The notes under the pieces were generated by a model that was given only the letters and a program-made list of their open reading frames with translations, was not told the DNA's origin and searched no databases. From Streptacidiphilus jiangxiensis (GTDB lineage: Bacteria; Actinomycetota; Actinomycetes; Streptomycetales; Streptomycetaceae): a stretch of 64,000 nt of DNA. The DNA lies in NCBI RefSeq assembly GCF_900109465.1, contig NZ_FOAZ01000026.1, forward strand, positions 37,247 to 101,246. The letters are read 5' to 3'. How positions within the stretch are numbered: position 1 is the first letter of the stretch; every line of letters starts with the position of its first letter. Of the stretch, positions 25,717-33,726 are shown one piece after another. The position numbers and the translations under genes are program-made.

Positions 25717-26116
25717 CCGGAACTCGGACGCGGACGCGGCAGCAGCGGGCGCCCGGGCCGATTGGCGAGCGACCCGCGCGGTGGGCACGCTCGCGATGTA
25801 CATGCTGGAGTACGGGCTGACGGCCGCCCGCGGTCCAACTGCCGTTGCCGGCGGTCGCTCACCGCCTCGCGGGAGCGTCGCCGGGGGCCGGACTGCGGCG
25901 GCCCGACAGCGGTGGCTCGACAGCGGTGGCCTGCCGCGTGGACGGCTGCGGCCGGCTCGTCCCGCTCGGTCCCGAGTGAGGTGGCCCCGCCGGTCGGGGG
26001 GCGCGCGGTGTCCGACCGGCGGTTTGTGCCTCAACACTTGCTCAAGGCGGCTTCCCCGCGCGTCGCCGGGGACCTACCTTCCTCCCCAGGTCGGACGAGA
26101 ACCGGGGGAGCGAGTC
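25717..26116 (+). other. 400-bp region with a probable decayed frame
   Basis: No intact gene can be supported. In frame with the previous gene, a short zinc-ribbon-like stretch, CRCRRSLTASRERRRGPDC (about 25847-25903), resembles the C-R-C-G-R-P-L-T...G-P-x-C motif of DUF6011-type ribbons. Just before it, a different frame encodes a hydrophobic VGTLAMYMLEYGLTAARG. This looks like one small gene split by a frameshift, or sequence drift. The rest (26000-26116) is the upstream region of the lipoprotein gene. Confidence 0.4.
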
Positions 26117-26605
26117 ATGCGCGCACACAAGCGCTTGGGGGTGGTCGCCGCCGTTGCGGCGGGAACGGTCGTGCTGGCGGCCTGTTCGAGTGGTTCGCAG
26201 CCGAAGGCGGGCGCTGCGCCCGTGCGGGTGTCGCCGACGGCCGGACAGTCGACGGCCGGGGCGCCGCCCGTCGACCCGAGCCGTCCCATCGGGCTCGACC
26301 TGCCCGGGAAGGTGCTGCTGCAGGTCGCCGGCCGGACCGGCTCCGCCCAGCCGGCCGTGGTGCCGCGCGTGGAGCCGGGCACGCTGAGCGTCGAGGTGGA
26401 GTGCACCGGCCCCGGCAAGATCACAGTGCGCCTGGGGGCGGTCATGTGGTTCGACGTCGACTGCGCGCCCGGCACCCCCGGGACCCACAACGAGATCGTG
26501 CTCGACAACGCCCTGACCGACGTCGCGGTCTCCGTCCACGGCGCTGCCGCCGACACCTGGGCGCTGGCGCTGGGCTGGTCCGACGTTCGGCAGAAGCCGC
26601 GCTGA
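26117..26605 (+). CDS. putative lipoprotein
   Basis: 162 residues. Signal peptide with lipobox VLAACSSG (cysteine ~23), a Pro/Ala/Thr-rich linker, then a beta-rich domain with two cysteines (VECTGPGKI and VDCAPGTPG) that may form a disulfide. Single gene between a non-coding stretch and the AraC-type regulator. No enzymatic motif. Confidence 0.8.
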   Translation: MRAHKRLGVVAAVAAGTVVLAACSSGSQPKAGAAPVRVSPTAGQSTAGAPPVDPSRPIGLDLPGKVLLQVAGRTGSAQPAVVPRVEPGTLSVEVECTGPGKITVRLGAVMWFDVDCAPGTPGTHNEIVLDNALTDVAVSVHGAAADTWALALGWSDVRQKPR

Positions 26606-26666
26606 CCCGACCGGAACGGGCACAGGATGTCGGGTCCGGGACAGGGGAGGATTCCTAGGGTCGACG

Positions 26667-27578
26667 GTGAACGGAAGCGAGCGAGGAAGGACCCGCGTGC
26701 TCGAACCCCTCAACGAGTCCCTGGAGTACGTCGAGGCGCATCTGCGCGAGCCGATCGACGTCGCGGAGTTGGCGCGGATCGCGCTCACCTCGGAGTACCA
26801 CCTGCGGCGGATGTTCTCCGCGCTGGCCGGGATGCCGCTGTCGGAGTACGTCCGACGGCGTCGGCTGACGGTGGCCGGGGCCGAGGTCGTGGCCGGGCAG
26901 CGGACGCTGCTGGAGCTCGCCGTCCGCTACGGCTACGGCTCGGGGGAGGCGTTCGCCCGGGCGTTCCGTGCCATGCACGGGGTGGGGCCCGGCGAGGCGC
27001 GGCGCGACGGGCTCGCGCTGCGGTCGCAGCCGCGGATGTCCTTCCGGCTCGTCGTCGACGGAAGGAGTTCCATGCAGTACCGGATCGTCACGAAGGACCG
27101 CTTCGCGGTGGTGGGCCGGATGGCCACCGTGCCGCAGATCAACGAGGGGGTGAACCCGCACATCATGGAGATGATCAAGGCGATCGACCCCGACAGCATG
27201 GCCCGGATCGCCTCCCTCTCGGACCAGGAGCCGAGCGGGATCGTCTCCGTCACCCGCCCCCACGACGAGGAGAACCACGAGGAGGGCAGCCCCCTCGACT
27301 ACTACCACGCGGTCGTCGCGAGTCCCGAGCGGGCGAGCGGCGAGGAGGCCGCCGGCCTCGACGTGCTGACGCTGGAGAGCGGCCTGTGGGCGGTGTTCAC
27401 CTCCGTGGGCGAGTTCCCGGCCGCGTTGCAGCGGATGTGGGGCGACGTCTACAGCGAGTGGTTCCCGTCCAACCCCTACCGCCACCGGCCCGGACCCACC
27501 CTGCTCAAGGTCGGCGCCGACCCGGCCGGGCAGGGCGCGCTCGCGGAGCTGTGGGTCGCCGTCGAGCCGGAGGGCTGA
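26667..27578 (+). CDS. AraC-family regulator with GyrI-like effector domain
   Basis: 303 residues. Two helix-turn-helix units (VAELARIALTSEYHLRRMFS and LLELAVRYGYGSGEAFARAFR) in the N-terminal ~115 residues, then a GyrI-like small-molecule binding domain (MQYRIVTKDRFAVVG onward). Rob/SoxS-like proteins of this layout respond to drugs or toxic compounds. GTG 26667; a second GTG at 26697 is closer to the conserved start. Endonuclease IV follows 42 bp downstream. Confidence 0.9.
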   Translation: MNGSERGRTRVLEPLNESLEYVEAHLREPIDVAELARIALTSEYHLRRMFSALAGMPLSEYVRRRRLTVAGAEVVAGQRTLLELAVRYGYGSGEAFARAFRAMHGVGPGEARRDGLALRSQPRMSFRLVVDGRSSMQYRIVTKDRFAVVGRMATVPQINEGVNPHIMEMIKAIDPDSMARIASLSDQEPSGIVSVTRPHDEENHEEGSPLDYYHAVVASPERASGEEAAGLDVLTLESGLWAVFTSVGEFPAALQRMWGDVYSEWFPSNPYRHRPGPTLLKVGADPAGQGALAELWVAVEPEG

Positions 27579-27620
27579 GCGGCCCGCCGGCCGCCGGACC
27601 GGGCGTGGCATGCTGCACGG

Positions 27621-28598
27621 GTGAACGACCAGCAGGACCCGCTCCTCCGTGCCCACGGCCATGACCTCCGCCACCGCAATCCGATCGGTGCCCATGTCCC
27701 CGTCGCCGGCCGCGGGCTCGTGGGCACCGGCCTCGCCTACGCGGAGCGGATCGGCGCGGAGGCCGTCCAGGTCTTCGTCGCCAACCCGCGCGGCTGGGCC
27801 ACGCCCGCCGGCAACCCCGCCCACGACCGGGCGTTCCGTGAGGAGTGCGAGAAGCGGGACCTGCTCGCCTACGTCCACGCGCCCTACCTGATCAACTTCG
27901 GCTCCGACACGGCCGCGACGCGCGAACGCTCCACGGAGTCGCTGTTCCACTCGCTGGTGCGCGGACGCGCGATCGGCGCGCGCGGCGTCGTCGTCCACAC
28001 CGGCTCCGCGATCGGCGCGGGCCGCAGGGCGGAGGCGATGGCGCAGCTGCGCTCGGATCTGCTGCCGCTGCTGGACCAGGCGGAGGCGGACGACCTGCCG
28101 TTGCTGCTGCTGGAGCCGACGGCGGGTCAGGGCGAGTCGCTCTGCTCGCGCATCGAGGACCTGGAGCCGTACGTGGAGGCGCTGGACCGCCACCCCCAGC
28201 TCGGCGTCTGCCTCGACACCTGCCACGTCTTCGCCGCCGGCCACGACCTCGCCGCGCCGGGCGGTGCGGCCGAGGCGCTGGACCTGCTGGAGAAGGTCTT
28301 CGGCCCCGGCCGACTGAAGCTCGTCCACGCCAACGACTCCAAGGACGTCGTCGGTGCGCGCAAGGACCGTCACGCGAACATCGGCGACGGCCACATCGGC
28401 GCCGCGCCCTTTGCGGAGCTCTTCCGCCACCCGGCGACGGCGGGCGTTCCTCTCATCGTCGAGACCCCTGACCGCAGCGCCGCCCCGGGCTTCGGTCACG
28501 CGGAGGACGTCGAGACGCTGAAGCGGCTGCGACTCCAGGGGCAGGAGGCTCCGACAGGTGCGGCCCCGCCGCGTGGGCGCGACAAGCCATCCACGTAG
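27621..28598 (+). CDS. nfo: endonuclease IV
   Basis: 325 residues, TIM-barrel AP endonuclease. Signature stretches are GVCLDTCHVFAAGHD, KLVHANDSKDVVGARKDRH and the metal-ligand HIGAAPF, with the last glutamate in LIVETPD. Repairs abasic sites and oxidised bases. GTG 27621. Standing alone after an AraC regulator; no evidence that the two are linked. Confidence 0.93.
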   Translation: MNDQQDPLLRAHGHDLRHRNPIGAHVPVAGRGLVGTGLAYAERIGAEAVQVFVANPRGWATPAGNPAHDRAFREECEKRDLLAYVHAPYLINFGSDTAATRERSTESLFHSLVRGRAIGARGVVVHTGSAIGAGRRAEAMAQLRSDLLPLLDQAEADDLPLLLLEPTAGQGESLCSRIEDLEPYVEALDRHPQLGVCLDTCHVFAAGHDLAAPGGAAEALDLLEKVFGPGRLKLVHANDSKDVVGARKDRHANIGDGHIGAAPFAELFRHPATAGVPLIVETPDRSAAPGFGHAEDVETLKRLRLQGQEAPTGAAPPRGRDKPST

Positions 28599-28737
28599 CC
28601 GGCGGGCCGAACGCGCGCAGCCACCCGCATGCCGGTGGTCGTTCGCGCCCACGCAGGGGGCACCTACCGGCCGAGGGCCCGGGGGAGGAGCCGCACCGGC
28701 AGAGCCCCGGGCCCCGAGGGAGGGCAGCCACCTCGTC

Positions 28738-30009
28738 TCAGAAGACGTCGGGGCACCACGGCGCCTGCGCCGTGCGAAGGACGCGCTGTGCGGCGTCCAG
28801 GCCGCCCGCGCGGCGCTGTTCCAGCAGGCCCGCCTGCGCCAGGCGCGCCAGCGGCTGGTGGCCGAAGTACACCGCCGCCAACTCGCTGACGTCGATGGCG
28901 AAGTCGACCTCCCCGTCCGCCGCGTCAGCGGCCTCGCAGACGCCGGTGCCATCCGCCGCCGCGTCGAGGACGAAGCGTCCGTCGGTGTAGCCCATGCGGT
29001 CCGTGACGTCGAGGACGACGCGGCCGGGGGCGTCGTAGGTGCGGGCGGAGAAGGCCTTCGCCACGTCGAGGATGCGGACCCAGAGGAAGTCCCCGGTGCT
29101 GTCGTCGTTGTCGACGCAGGCCCGCTGGTCGTGCAGGGCGAGCGGCAGCGGCGAGTCGGGGGCGAGGTCCCAGACCTCGACGCGCTGGATCCAGTCGACC
29201 TGGAGCGCGTAGCGCCACAGCGCCGCCTCGGCCGCCCAGTCCACGGCGAAGTAGTCGTCGACCTTCAGGGTCGTCGTGCGGGGGACCCAGTTGCGCCAGT
29301 CGTCGTCGGTGACTCGGTAGGCGAGCAGGCCCGCCGGGGTGCCGGCGGCGTCGCGGTAGAGGGCGACCAGCGGCTCCTTGAAGGCACGGTCGGGATTGAG
29401 GAGCTCACCGGTCTTGAACTGCCAGTCGACCGTGTCGCGGGAGACCACGCCGGGGCGGGTGCGGCGGAAGCGCTCGTGCAGCTCGGGGCCGATCTTGCCC
29501 ATCTCGGCCATGGTGAGCAGCTCGATGCTGCCCTGGTCCGAGGCTGCCGGGACGCGGATGCCGCCGTAGCGCTGCTTGTCGATCACCTTGCCCTGCTGGG
29601 CGGTGGCCGGGCCGAAGCCGTAGCGGCCGTAGATGCCGAACTCGGCGGCGATCAGCATGGCGAAGGCCTCGCCGCGGGCGACCGCCGCGTCGAGGTCCTG
29701 ACGCATCATCCGGTTCAGCAGGCCACGGCGACGGTGGGTCGCGGAGACGGTCACGTTCGTCACCGCGTCGGCCGTCAGCGTCGCGCCGCCCGGCACGGTC
29801 AGCTCCTTCTCGAAGCTGCGGAAGGTGCCGACGCAGCGCGCGCCGTCGAACGCGCCGAGAGCGCGTCCCAGCTGGAACCGCCTGCGCTGGAAATCGGGTC
29901 GGCCGTCGGCCATCGGACGCATGAAGCCGGCATTGAGGGCCTGGCCCCAGGCGCCCAGCTCCTCGTCGCCGATGACCCGGATCTCGATGTCGTGCGCGCT
30001 CTGTCCCAT
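28738..30009 (-). CDS. Eis-like GNAT acetyltransferase
   Basis: 423 residues. Three-part layout of the Eis family: N-terminal GNAT domain with acetyl-CoA motif VSATHRRRGLLNRMM (residue ~95), a central GNAT-like domain, and a C-terminal SCP2-like domain. The protein ends in phenylalanine (PDVF), whose carboxylate is the catalytic base in Eis. Eis proteins acetylate amines, including aminoglycosides. ATG 30009. Transcribed after the MFS gene, with the two starting/stopping 11 bp apart, so they may share a transcript. Confidence 0.9.
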   Translation of the reverse strand: MGQSAHDIEIRVIGDEELGAWGQALNAGFMRPMADGRPDFQRRRFQLGRALGAFDGARCVGTFRSFEKELTVPGGATLTADAVTNVTVSATHRRRGLLNRMMRQDLDAAVARGEAFAMLIAAEFGIYGRYGFGPATAQQGKVIDKQRYGGIRVPAASDQGSIELLTMAEMGKIGPELHERFRRTRPGVVSRDTVDWQFKTGELLNPDRAFKEPLVALYRDAAGTPAGLLAYRVTDDDWRNWVPRTTTLKVDDYFAVDWAAEAALWRYALQVDWIQRVEVWDLAPDSPLPLALHDQRACVDNDDSTGDFLWVRILDVAKAFSARTYDAPGRVVLDVTDRMGYTDGRFVLDAAADGTGVCEAADAADGEVDFAIDVSELAAVYFGHQPLARLAQAGLLEQRRAGGLDAAQRVLRTAQAPWCPDVF

Positions 30010-30019
30010 GTTCGGCACT

Positions 30020-31357
30020 CTAGGAGGCCGCAGGAGCGGTGGCATCCGATTTGCCCGCCACCGAGCCGATCGCGGCGGCCTGCGCGGCGGCGAGGTGACG
30101 ACCCGAGCGGCCGCGCATCAGGCCGACGTAGCCGACCGCGGCGACCAGGCCCAGGACGGCGCAGGTGAACCAGACCGACCCGGCGCCCCACGCGGCGAGC
30201 ATCACACCGGAGGCCAGCGGCGCCAGGAAGGACGACGTCTGCCAGGCCAGGGAGAAGACGCCCTGGTAGCGGCCACGGCCGTGGACGGGGGAGAGCTCGG
30301 CGACCAGCGCCTGGTTGACGGGGGTCCAGATGATCTCGCCCAGGGTCCACACCACGACGGTCACCGCGTAGAAGGACATGCTGTCGGCCCAGCCGCACAG
30401 CGCCATGCCGAGGCCGAACAGCAGCGAGGCGGTGACCAGGACCCCGGTGCGTCCGCGTCGCTTGATCATGCGGGTGGCCGGGATCTGGGCGAACACGATC
30501 AGGACGCCGTTGACGGCCACGACCAGGCCGAACTGGCTCGCGGAGTAGCCCTGGCGGCCCATGACGACGGGGAGGGCCACCTGGCCGAGGCCGATGACCA
30601 TCGCCAGCAGGAACGTCAGGCCGACGAGGGAGATGAACGGCCCGTCGCGGAAGACCGTGACGAGCCCGATCCGCGGCACCTCGCCGCCCGCCGGGGCCGC
30701 CCCTGCCGACGACGCGGACGACGCGGTCGGTGCTGACGGCGCGGACGGCCGGGTCTCCGGGATGCGGAGGAAGACGACGACCGCACAGAGCAGCGTGGTG
30801 ATGGCGTCTCCGTAGAAGAGGATCAGGAAGCCGTGCGCGGCGAGCGCCCCGGCCACCGACGCGGAGACGGCGAAGCCGATGTTGATCGCCCAGTAGTTGA
30901 GTGAGAACGCCCGGACCCGGTCGGGCCCGGGCACCAGGTCGGCCATGATCGCGGAGATCGCGGGTCGGGCGGCGTTGCCGGTCAGGCCGAGCAGGCCGGC
31001 GACGAGCCCGATCAGCACCGGCTGGGTGGTGTAGCCGAGCACCACGGTGGCCAGCGCCGCGAGCGACTGCGCGGCCAGCAGTGTCGGCCGTCGGCCCAGC
31101 CGGTCCGCCAGCACCCCGCCGCCGATGGCCCCGAAGACCCCGCCGAGCCCGTACGCGGAGACCACCAGACCCGCGACCGCGGGGGAGAAGCCGCGGGTGG
31201 CGGTCAGGTAGAGGGTGAGGAAGGTGACGACGAAACTGCCCAGGCGGTTGACCAGCGTGCTGGTCCACAACCACCAGAACGTACGGGGCAGACCGCCGAC
31301 GGACTCCCGGACAGCGGTGCGCAGGCGGGGGAGGCGGGTGGGGACAGGGGTGGCCAT
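30020..31357 (-). CDS. MFS multidrug-type transporter
   Basis: 445 residues, 12 predicted helices. The loop 2-3 motif is visible as GGGVLADRLGRRPT, typical for drug:proton antiporters. A cytoplasmic Ala/Ser-rich loop (~residues 195-225) separates the halves. ATG 31357. The Eis-like gene follows within 11 bp; pairing an export pump with an amine acetyltransferase could serve resistance, but this is an inference. Confidence 0.9.
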   Translation of the reverse strand: MATPVPTRLPRLRTAVRESVGGLPRTFWWLWTSTLVNRLGSFVVTFLTLYLTATRGFSPAVAGLVVSAYGLGGVFGAIGGGVLADRLGRRPTLLAAQSLAALATVVLGYTTQPVLIGLVAGLLGLTGNAARPAISAIMADLVPGPDRVRAFSLNYWAINIGFAVSASVAGALAAHGFLILFYGDAITTLLCAVVVFLRIPETRPSAPSAPTASSASSAGAAPAGGEVPRIGLVTVFRDGPFISLVGLTFLLAMVIGLGQVALPVVMGRQGYSASQFGLVVAVNGVLIVFAQIPATRMIKRRGRTGVLVTASLLFGLGMALCGWADSMSFYAVTVVVWTLGEIIWTPVNQALVAELSPVHGRGRYQGVFSLAWQTSSFLAPLASGVMLAAWGAGSVWFTCAVLGLVAAVGYVGLMRGRSGRHLAAAQAAAIGSVAGKSDATAPAAS

Positions 31358-31462
31358 GGGGGCTCCGACCTCGACAGGTAAGTGTCAGAACAGCGAGTGG
31401 GACATTACTCGCCCTTGAGACGGCGGCGCCAGCGGATTACGACCTGGACTAGGCTCGTGGCC

Positions 31463-32221
31463 ATGGCTGATGCTCCCTACCGTCTTGTGCTGCTCCGTCA
31501 CGGCGAGAGCCAGTGGAACGAGAAGAACCTCTTCACCGGCTGGGTCGACGTCGACCTGAACGAGAAGGGCGAGAAGGAGGCCGTACGCGGCGGCGAACTG
31601 CTCGCCGCCGAGGGCCTGCTTCCCGACGTGCTGCACACGTCCCTGCTGCGCCGCGCGATCCGCACCGCGCAGATCGCGCTGGACCGCGCGGACCGGCACT
31701 GGATCCCGGTCCACCGCAGCTGGCGCCTGAACGAGCGCCACTACGGTGCGCTCCAGGGCAAGGACAAGGCCCAGACCCTCGCCGAGTTCGGCGAGGAGCA
31801 GTTCATGCTGTGGCGCCGCTCCTACGACACCCCGCCGCCCGCGCTCGCCGACGACGCCGAGTACTCGCAGGCCCACGACGTCCGCTACGCCGAGCTGCCG
31901 GGCGACATCCGCCCGCAGACCGAGTGCCTCAAGGACGTCGTCCAGCGCATGCTGCCGTACTGGTACGACGCGATCGTCCCGGACCTGGCGGCCGGCCGCA
32001 CGGTCCTGGTCACCGCCCACGGCAACTCGCTGCGCGCGCTGGTCAAGCACCTGGACGACATCTCCGACGAGGCCATCGCCGGTCTCAACATCCCCACCGG
32101 CATCCCGCTCGTCTACGAGCTCGACGCCGACTTCAAGCCCCTCACCAAGGGTGGCCGCTACCTCGACCCGGATGCCGCCGCAGCCGCGATCGAGGCGGTC
32201 AAGAACCAGGGCAAGAAGTAA
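31463..32221 (+). CDS. gpmA: 2,3-bisphosphoglycerate-dependent phosphoglycerate mutase
   Basis: 252 residues. Catalytic histidine in [10 protein letters not shown] (H15 region), the ENLFTGW segment, LNERHYG and the second histidine in [10 protein letters not shown]. Interconverts 3- and 2-phosphoglycerate in glycolysis. ATG 31463 chosen ([16 protein letters not shown]); the frame reads further upstream through non-coding sequence. A 17-bp hairpin terminator follows. Confidence 0.95.
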   Translation: MADAPYRLVLLRHGESQWNEKNLFTGWVDVDLNEKGEKEAVRGGELLAAEGLLPDVLHTSLLRRAIRTAQIALDRADRHWIPVHRSWRLNERHYGALQGKDKAQTLAEFGEEQFMLWRRSYDTPPPALADDAEYSQAHDVRYAELPGDIRPQTECLKDVVQRMLPYWYDAIVPDLAAGRTVLVTAHGNSLRALVKHLDDISDEAIAGLNIPTGIPLVYELDADFKPLTKGGRYLDPDAAAAAIEAVKNQGKK

Positions 32222-32235
32222 CCCACTGCACGATC

Positions 32236-32274
32236 AAGCCCTCTACCTGCGCAAAAAGCGCGGGTAGAGGGCTT
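32236..32274. terminator. rho-independent-type terminator after gpmA
   Basis: 17-bp stem (AAGCCCTCTACC...GCGC with its complement; one T-G pair) capped by AAAAA, followed by TTCTCC, 14 nt after the gpmA stop. Confidence 0.85.
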
Positions 32275-32363
32275 TCTCCTGTCCTGGGCCGCCTGTGGGC
32301 CGTTCCGTCCCGCGTCCTCCGGGCCGGAAAAACCGCTTGCCGCGGTGCTGAATCATCGAAGGC

Positions 32364-32474
32364 GTGATCAGCAGAGAGCGAGCGGTCGAACTGGTCGAAG
32401 GGCAGCTTGCCCATCGGCAGCAGCTCACCGCTCCGGCGCGCCGGAACCGGGATGTCTGCTGCACGAGCGCGTGA
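32364..32474 (+). pseudogene. possible remnant of a YrhB/Imm35-like gene
   Basis: A 36-codon frame from GTG 32364 begins ISRERAVELVEGQLAHRQQL, which resembles the first helix of YrhB/immunity-35 type proteins, then reads into Arg/Cys-rich sequence and stops. At full length the family has about 90-130 residues, so this would be a 5' fragment. Supported only by the N-terminal resemblance. The stretch 32222-32553 otherwise holds two hairpin terminators. Confidence 0.3.
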
Positions 32475-32481
32475 GACACGG

Positions 32482-32515
32482 CGACGCCGCGGGGTGACCG
32501 GGCCCCGCGGCGTCG
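32482..32515. terminator. GC-rich hairpin
   Basis: 13-bp stem CGACGCCGCGGGG with its complement, 8-nt loop. Lies 38 bp past the stop of the minus-strand metallothionein-like gene and just after the small plus-strand remnant. Confidence 0.7.
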
Positions 32516-32553
32516 TGTCGGTGCTGGTGCGTCAGCGCTGGTGGCTCACGTCG

Positions 32554-32727
32554 TCAGTGCGAGCAGCAGCCGCCGCCGCACTGGCAGGTGCCGCCGGACT
32601 GGCAGCCGCAGCCGCAGCCCGAGCCGCAGCCGCATGCGGCCAGGAGGGGCAGGCGGGTGGGTTCGCTCGACGGCGGTGGGGTGGGGGACGGGGGAGTCGG
32701 AGTCTTCGACATCGACAGTGGGGACAT
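32554..32727 (-). CDS. metallothionein-like cysteine-rich protein (57 aa)
   Basis: 57 residues. The N-terminal half is Ser/Pro/Thr-rich; the C-terminal 26 residues hold nine cysteines as CGCGSGCGCGCQSGG and TCQCGGGCC, ending SH. This Cys-x-Cys pattern is that of small metal-thiolate proteins; metal ion (Cu, Zn, Cd) unknown. ATG 32727 is preceded by AGGAGG (minus strand), a strong ribosome binding site; ATG 32712 is an alternative. Flanked by terminators on both sides, so a single-gene unit downstream of phoU. Confidence 0.75.
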   Translation of the reverse strand: MSPLSMSKTPTPPSPTPPPSSEPTRLPLLAACGCGSGCGCGCQSGGTCQCGGGCCSH

Positions 32728-32816
32728 GGAGACAGGTCCTCCTCGTACCTTGCCGGGCCCGCGTCATTGGGCGTGCCCGCCTGTCTCCCAGTGAAGGCCC
32801 CGGGCCCGGGAAGGGC

Positions 32817-32848
32817 AACGGGCGTACGGGATCACCCGTACGCCCGTT
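32817..32848. terminator. terminator of phoU
   Basis: Perfect 14-bp stem (AACGGGCGTACGGG with its complement), ATCA loop, 21 bp past the phoU stop on the minus strand. Confidence 0.85.
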
Positions 32849-32868
32849 TGAGCGCCCCTGCGAACGGA

Positions 32869-33546
32869 CTACTCCTGGCCGGCTCCGGCCTCGGGGACGA
32901 AGTCGTCCGCGTGCTCGCCGGTCACCAGGAAGACCACACGCTTGGCCACCGAGACCGCGTGGTCCGCGAAGCGCTCGTAGTAACGACCGCACAGCGTGAC
33001 GTCGACCGCGGTCTCCACGCCGTGGTGCCAGCGGTCGTCCAGCAGGTGGGCGAAGAGCTGCTTGTGCAGCTCGTCCATCCGGTCGTCGTCGCGCTCCAGC
33101 TCCAGCGCCGCGTCCACGTCCTTGGTCGCGATGACCTGGCCGGCCTTGGCGATCAGGCGCTGCGCGAGCTGACCCATCTCCAGGATGATCGGGTGCAGGT
33201 CGGCCGGGACCGCCGACTCGGGGTAGCGCAGCCGGGCCAGCTTGGCGACGTGGCGGGCCAGGTCGCCGCTGCGCTCCAGGTCCGCGCTCATCCGCAGGGA
33301 GGTCACGACGATGCGCAGGTCGGTGGCGACCGGCTGCTGGCGGGCCAGCAGGGCGATGGCGCGGTTCTCCAGGTCGTGGTGCAGCTGGTCCAGCTTCTCG
33401 TCCGCGGCGATGACCGACTCAGCCAGCTCCAGGTCGGCGTCGAGCAGCGCCGTGGTCGCGCGGCCCATCGCGGAGCCGGCCAGGCGGGCCAGCTCCACCA
33501 GGCCGTCGCTGATCGAGTCGAGTTCCTCGTGGTAGGCGTCGCGCAT
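32869..33546 (-). CDS. phoU: phosphate signalling protein PhoU
   Basis: 225 residues, all-helical, two PhoU repeats. Begins MRDAYHEELDSISDGLVELA; conserved acidic metal-binding stretches ESVIAADEKLD and ERSGDLARHV in repeat 1 and YYERFADHAVSVAKRV in repeat 2. Links phosphate transport to PhoR. Divergent from phoR-phoP across a 180-bp region that holds a candidate PHO box. Confidence 0.95.
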   Translation of the reverse strand: MRDAYHEELDSISDGLVELARLAGSAMGRATTALLDADLELAESVIAADEKLDQLHHDLENRAIALLARQQPVATDLRIVVTSLRMSADLERSGDLARHVAKLARLRYPESAVPADLHPIILEMGQLAQRLIAKAGQVIATKDVDAALELERDDDRMDELHKQLFAHLLDDRWHHGVETAVDVTLCGRYYERFADHAVSVAKRVVFLVTGEHADDFVPEAGAGQE

Positions 33547-33619
33547 GCTTGGCTCTCAATCCCTCCTGGACGGGTGTTCGCAGCCTACTGTGCGTTGCCC
33601 GGACGACCCTGACGCTCAG

Positions 33620-33652
33620 CAGGAGTGAACCACCGGGGTCGTGAAGGTGAAT
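33620..33652. promoter_or_regulatory. candidate PHO box
   Basis: On the minus strand, three consecutive 11-mers read ATTCACCTTCA, CGACCCCGGTG, GTTCACTCCTG. The outer two match the G/A-TTCAC start of the Streptomyces PhoP direct-repeat unit at 22-bp distance; the middle one is poor. Located between divergent phoU and phoR, where PhoP autoregulation is known in S. coelicolor. Confidence 0.5.
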
Positions 33653-33726
33653 TCTCGGCATCCTCCGGCTGAGCGCATTCTCCGAGGGTTACGGCAGGTC
33701 ACCAGCGTGCGCTTACGCTGAGAGGC

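Noticed and set aside
25713..25820. 35-codon frame starting with GTGA overlap
   Set aside because: Arg/Thr-rich, no similarity to anything recognisable, ends inside the degenerate stretch.
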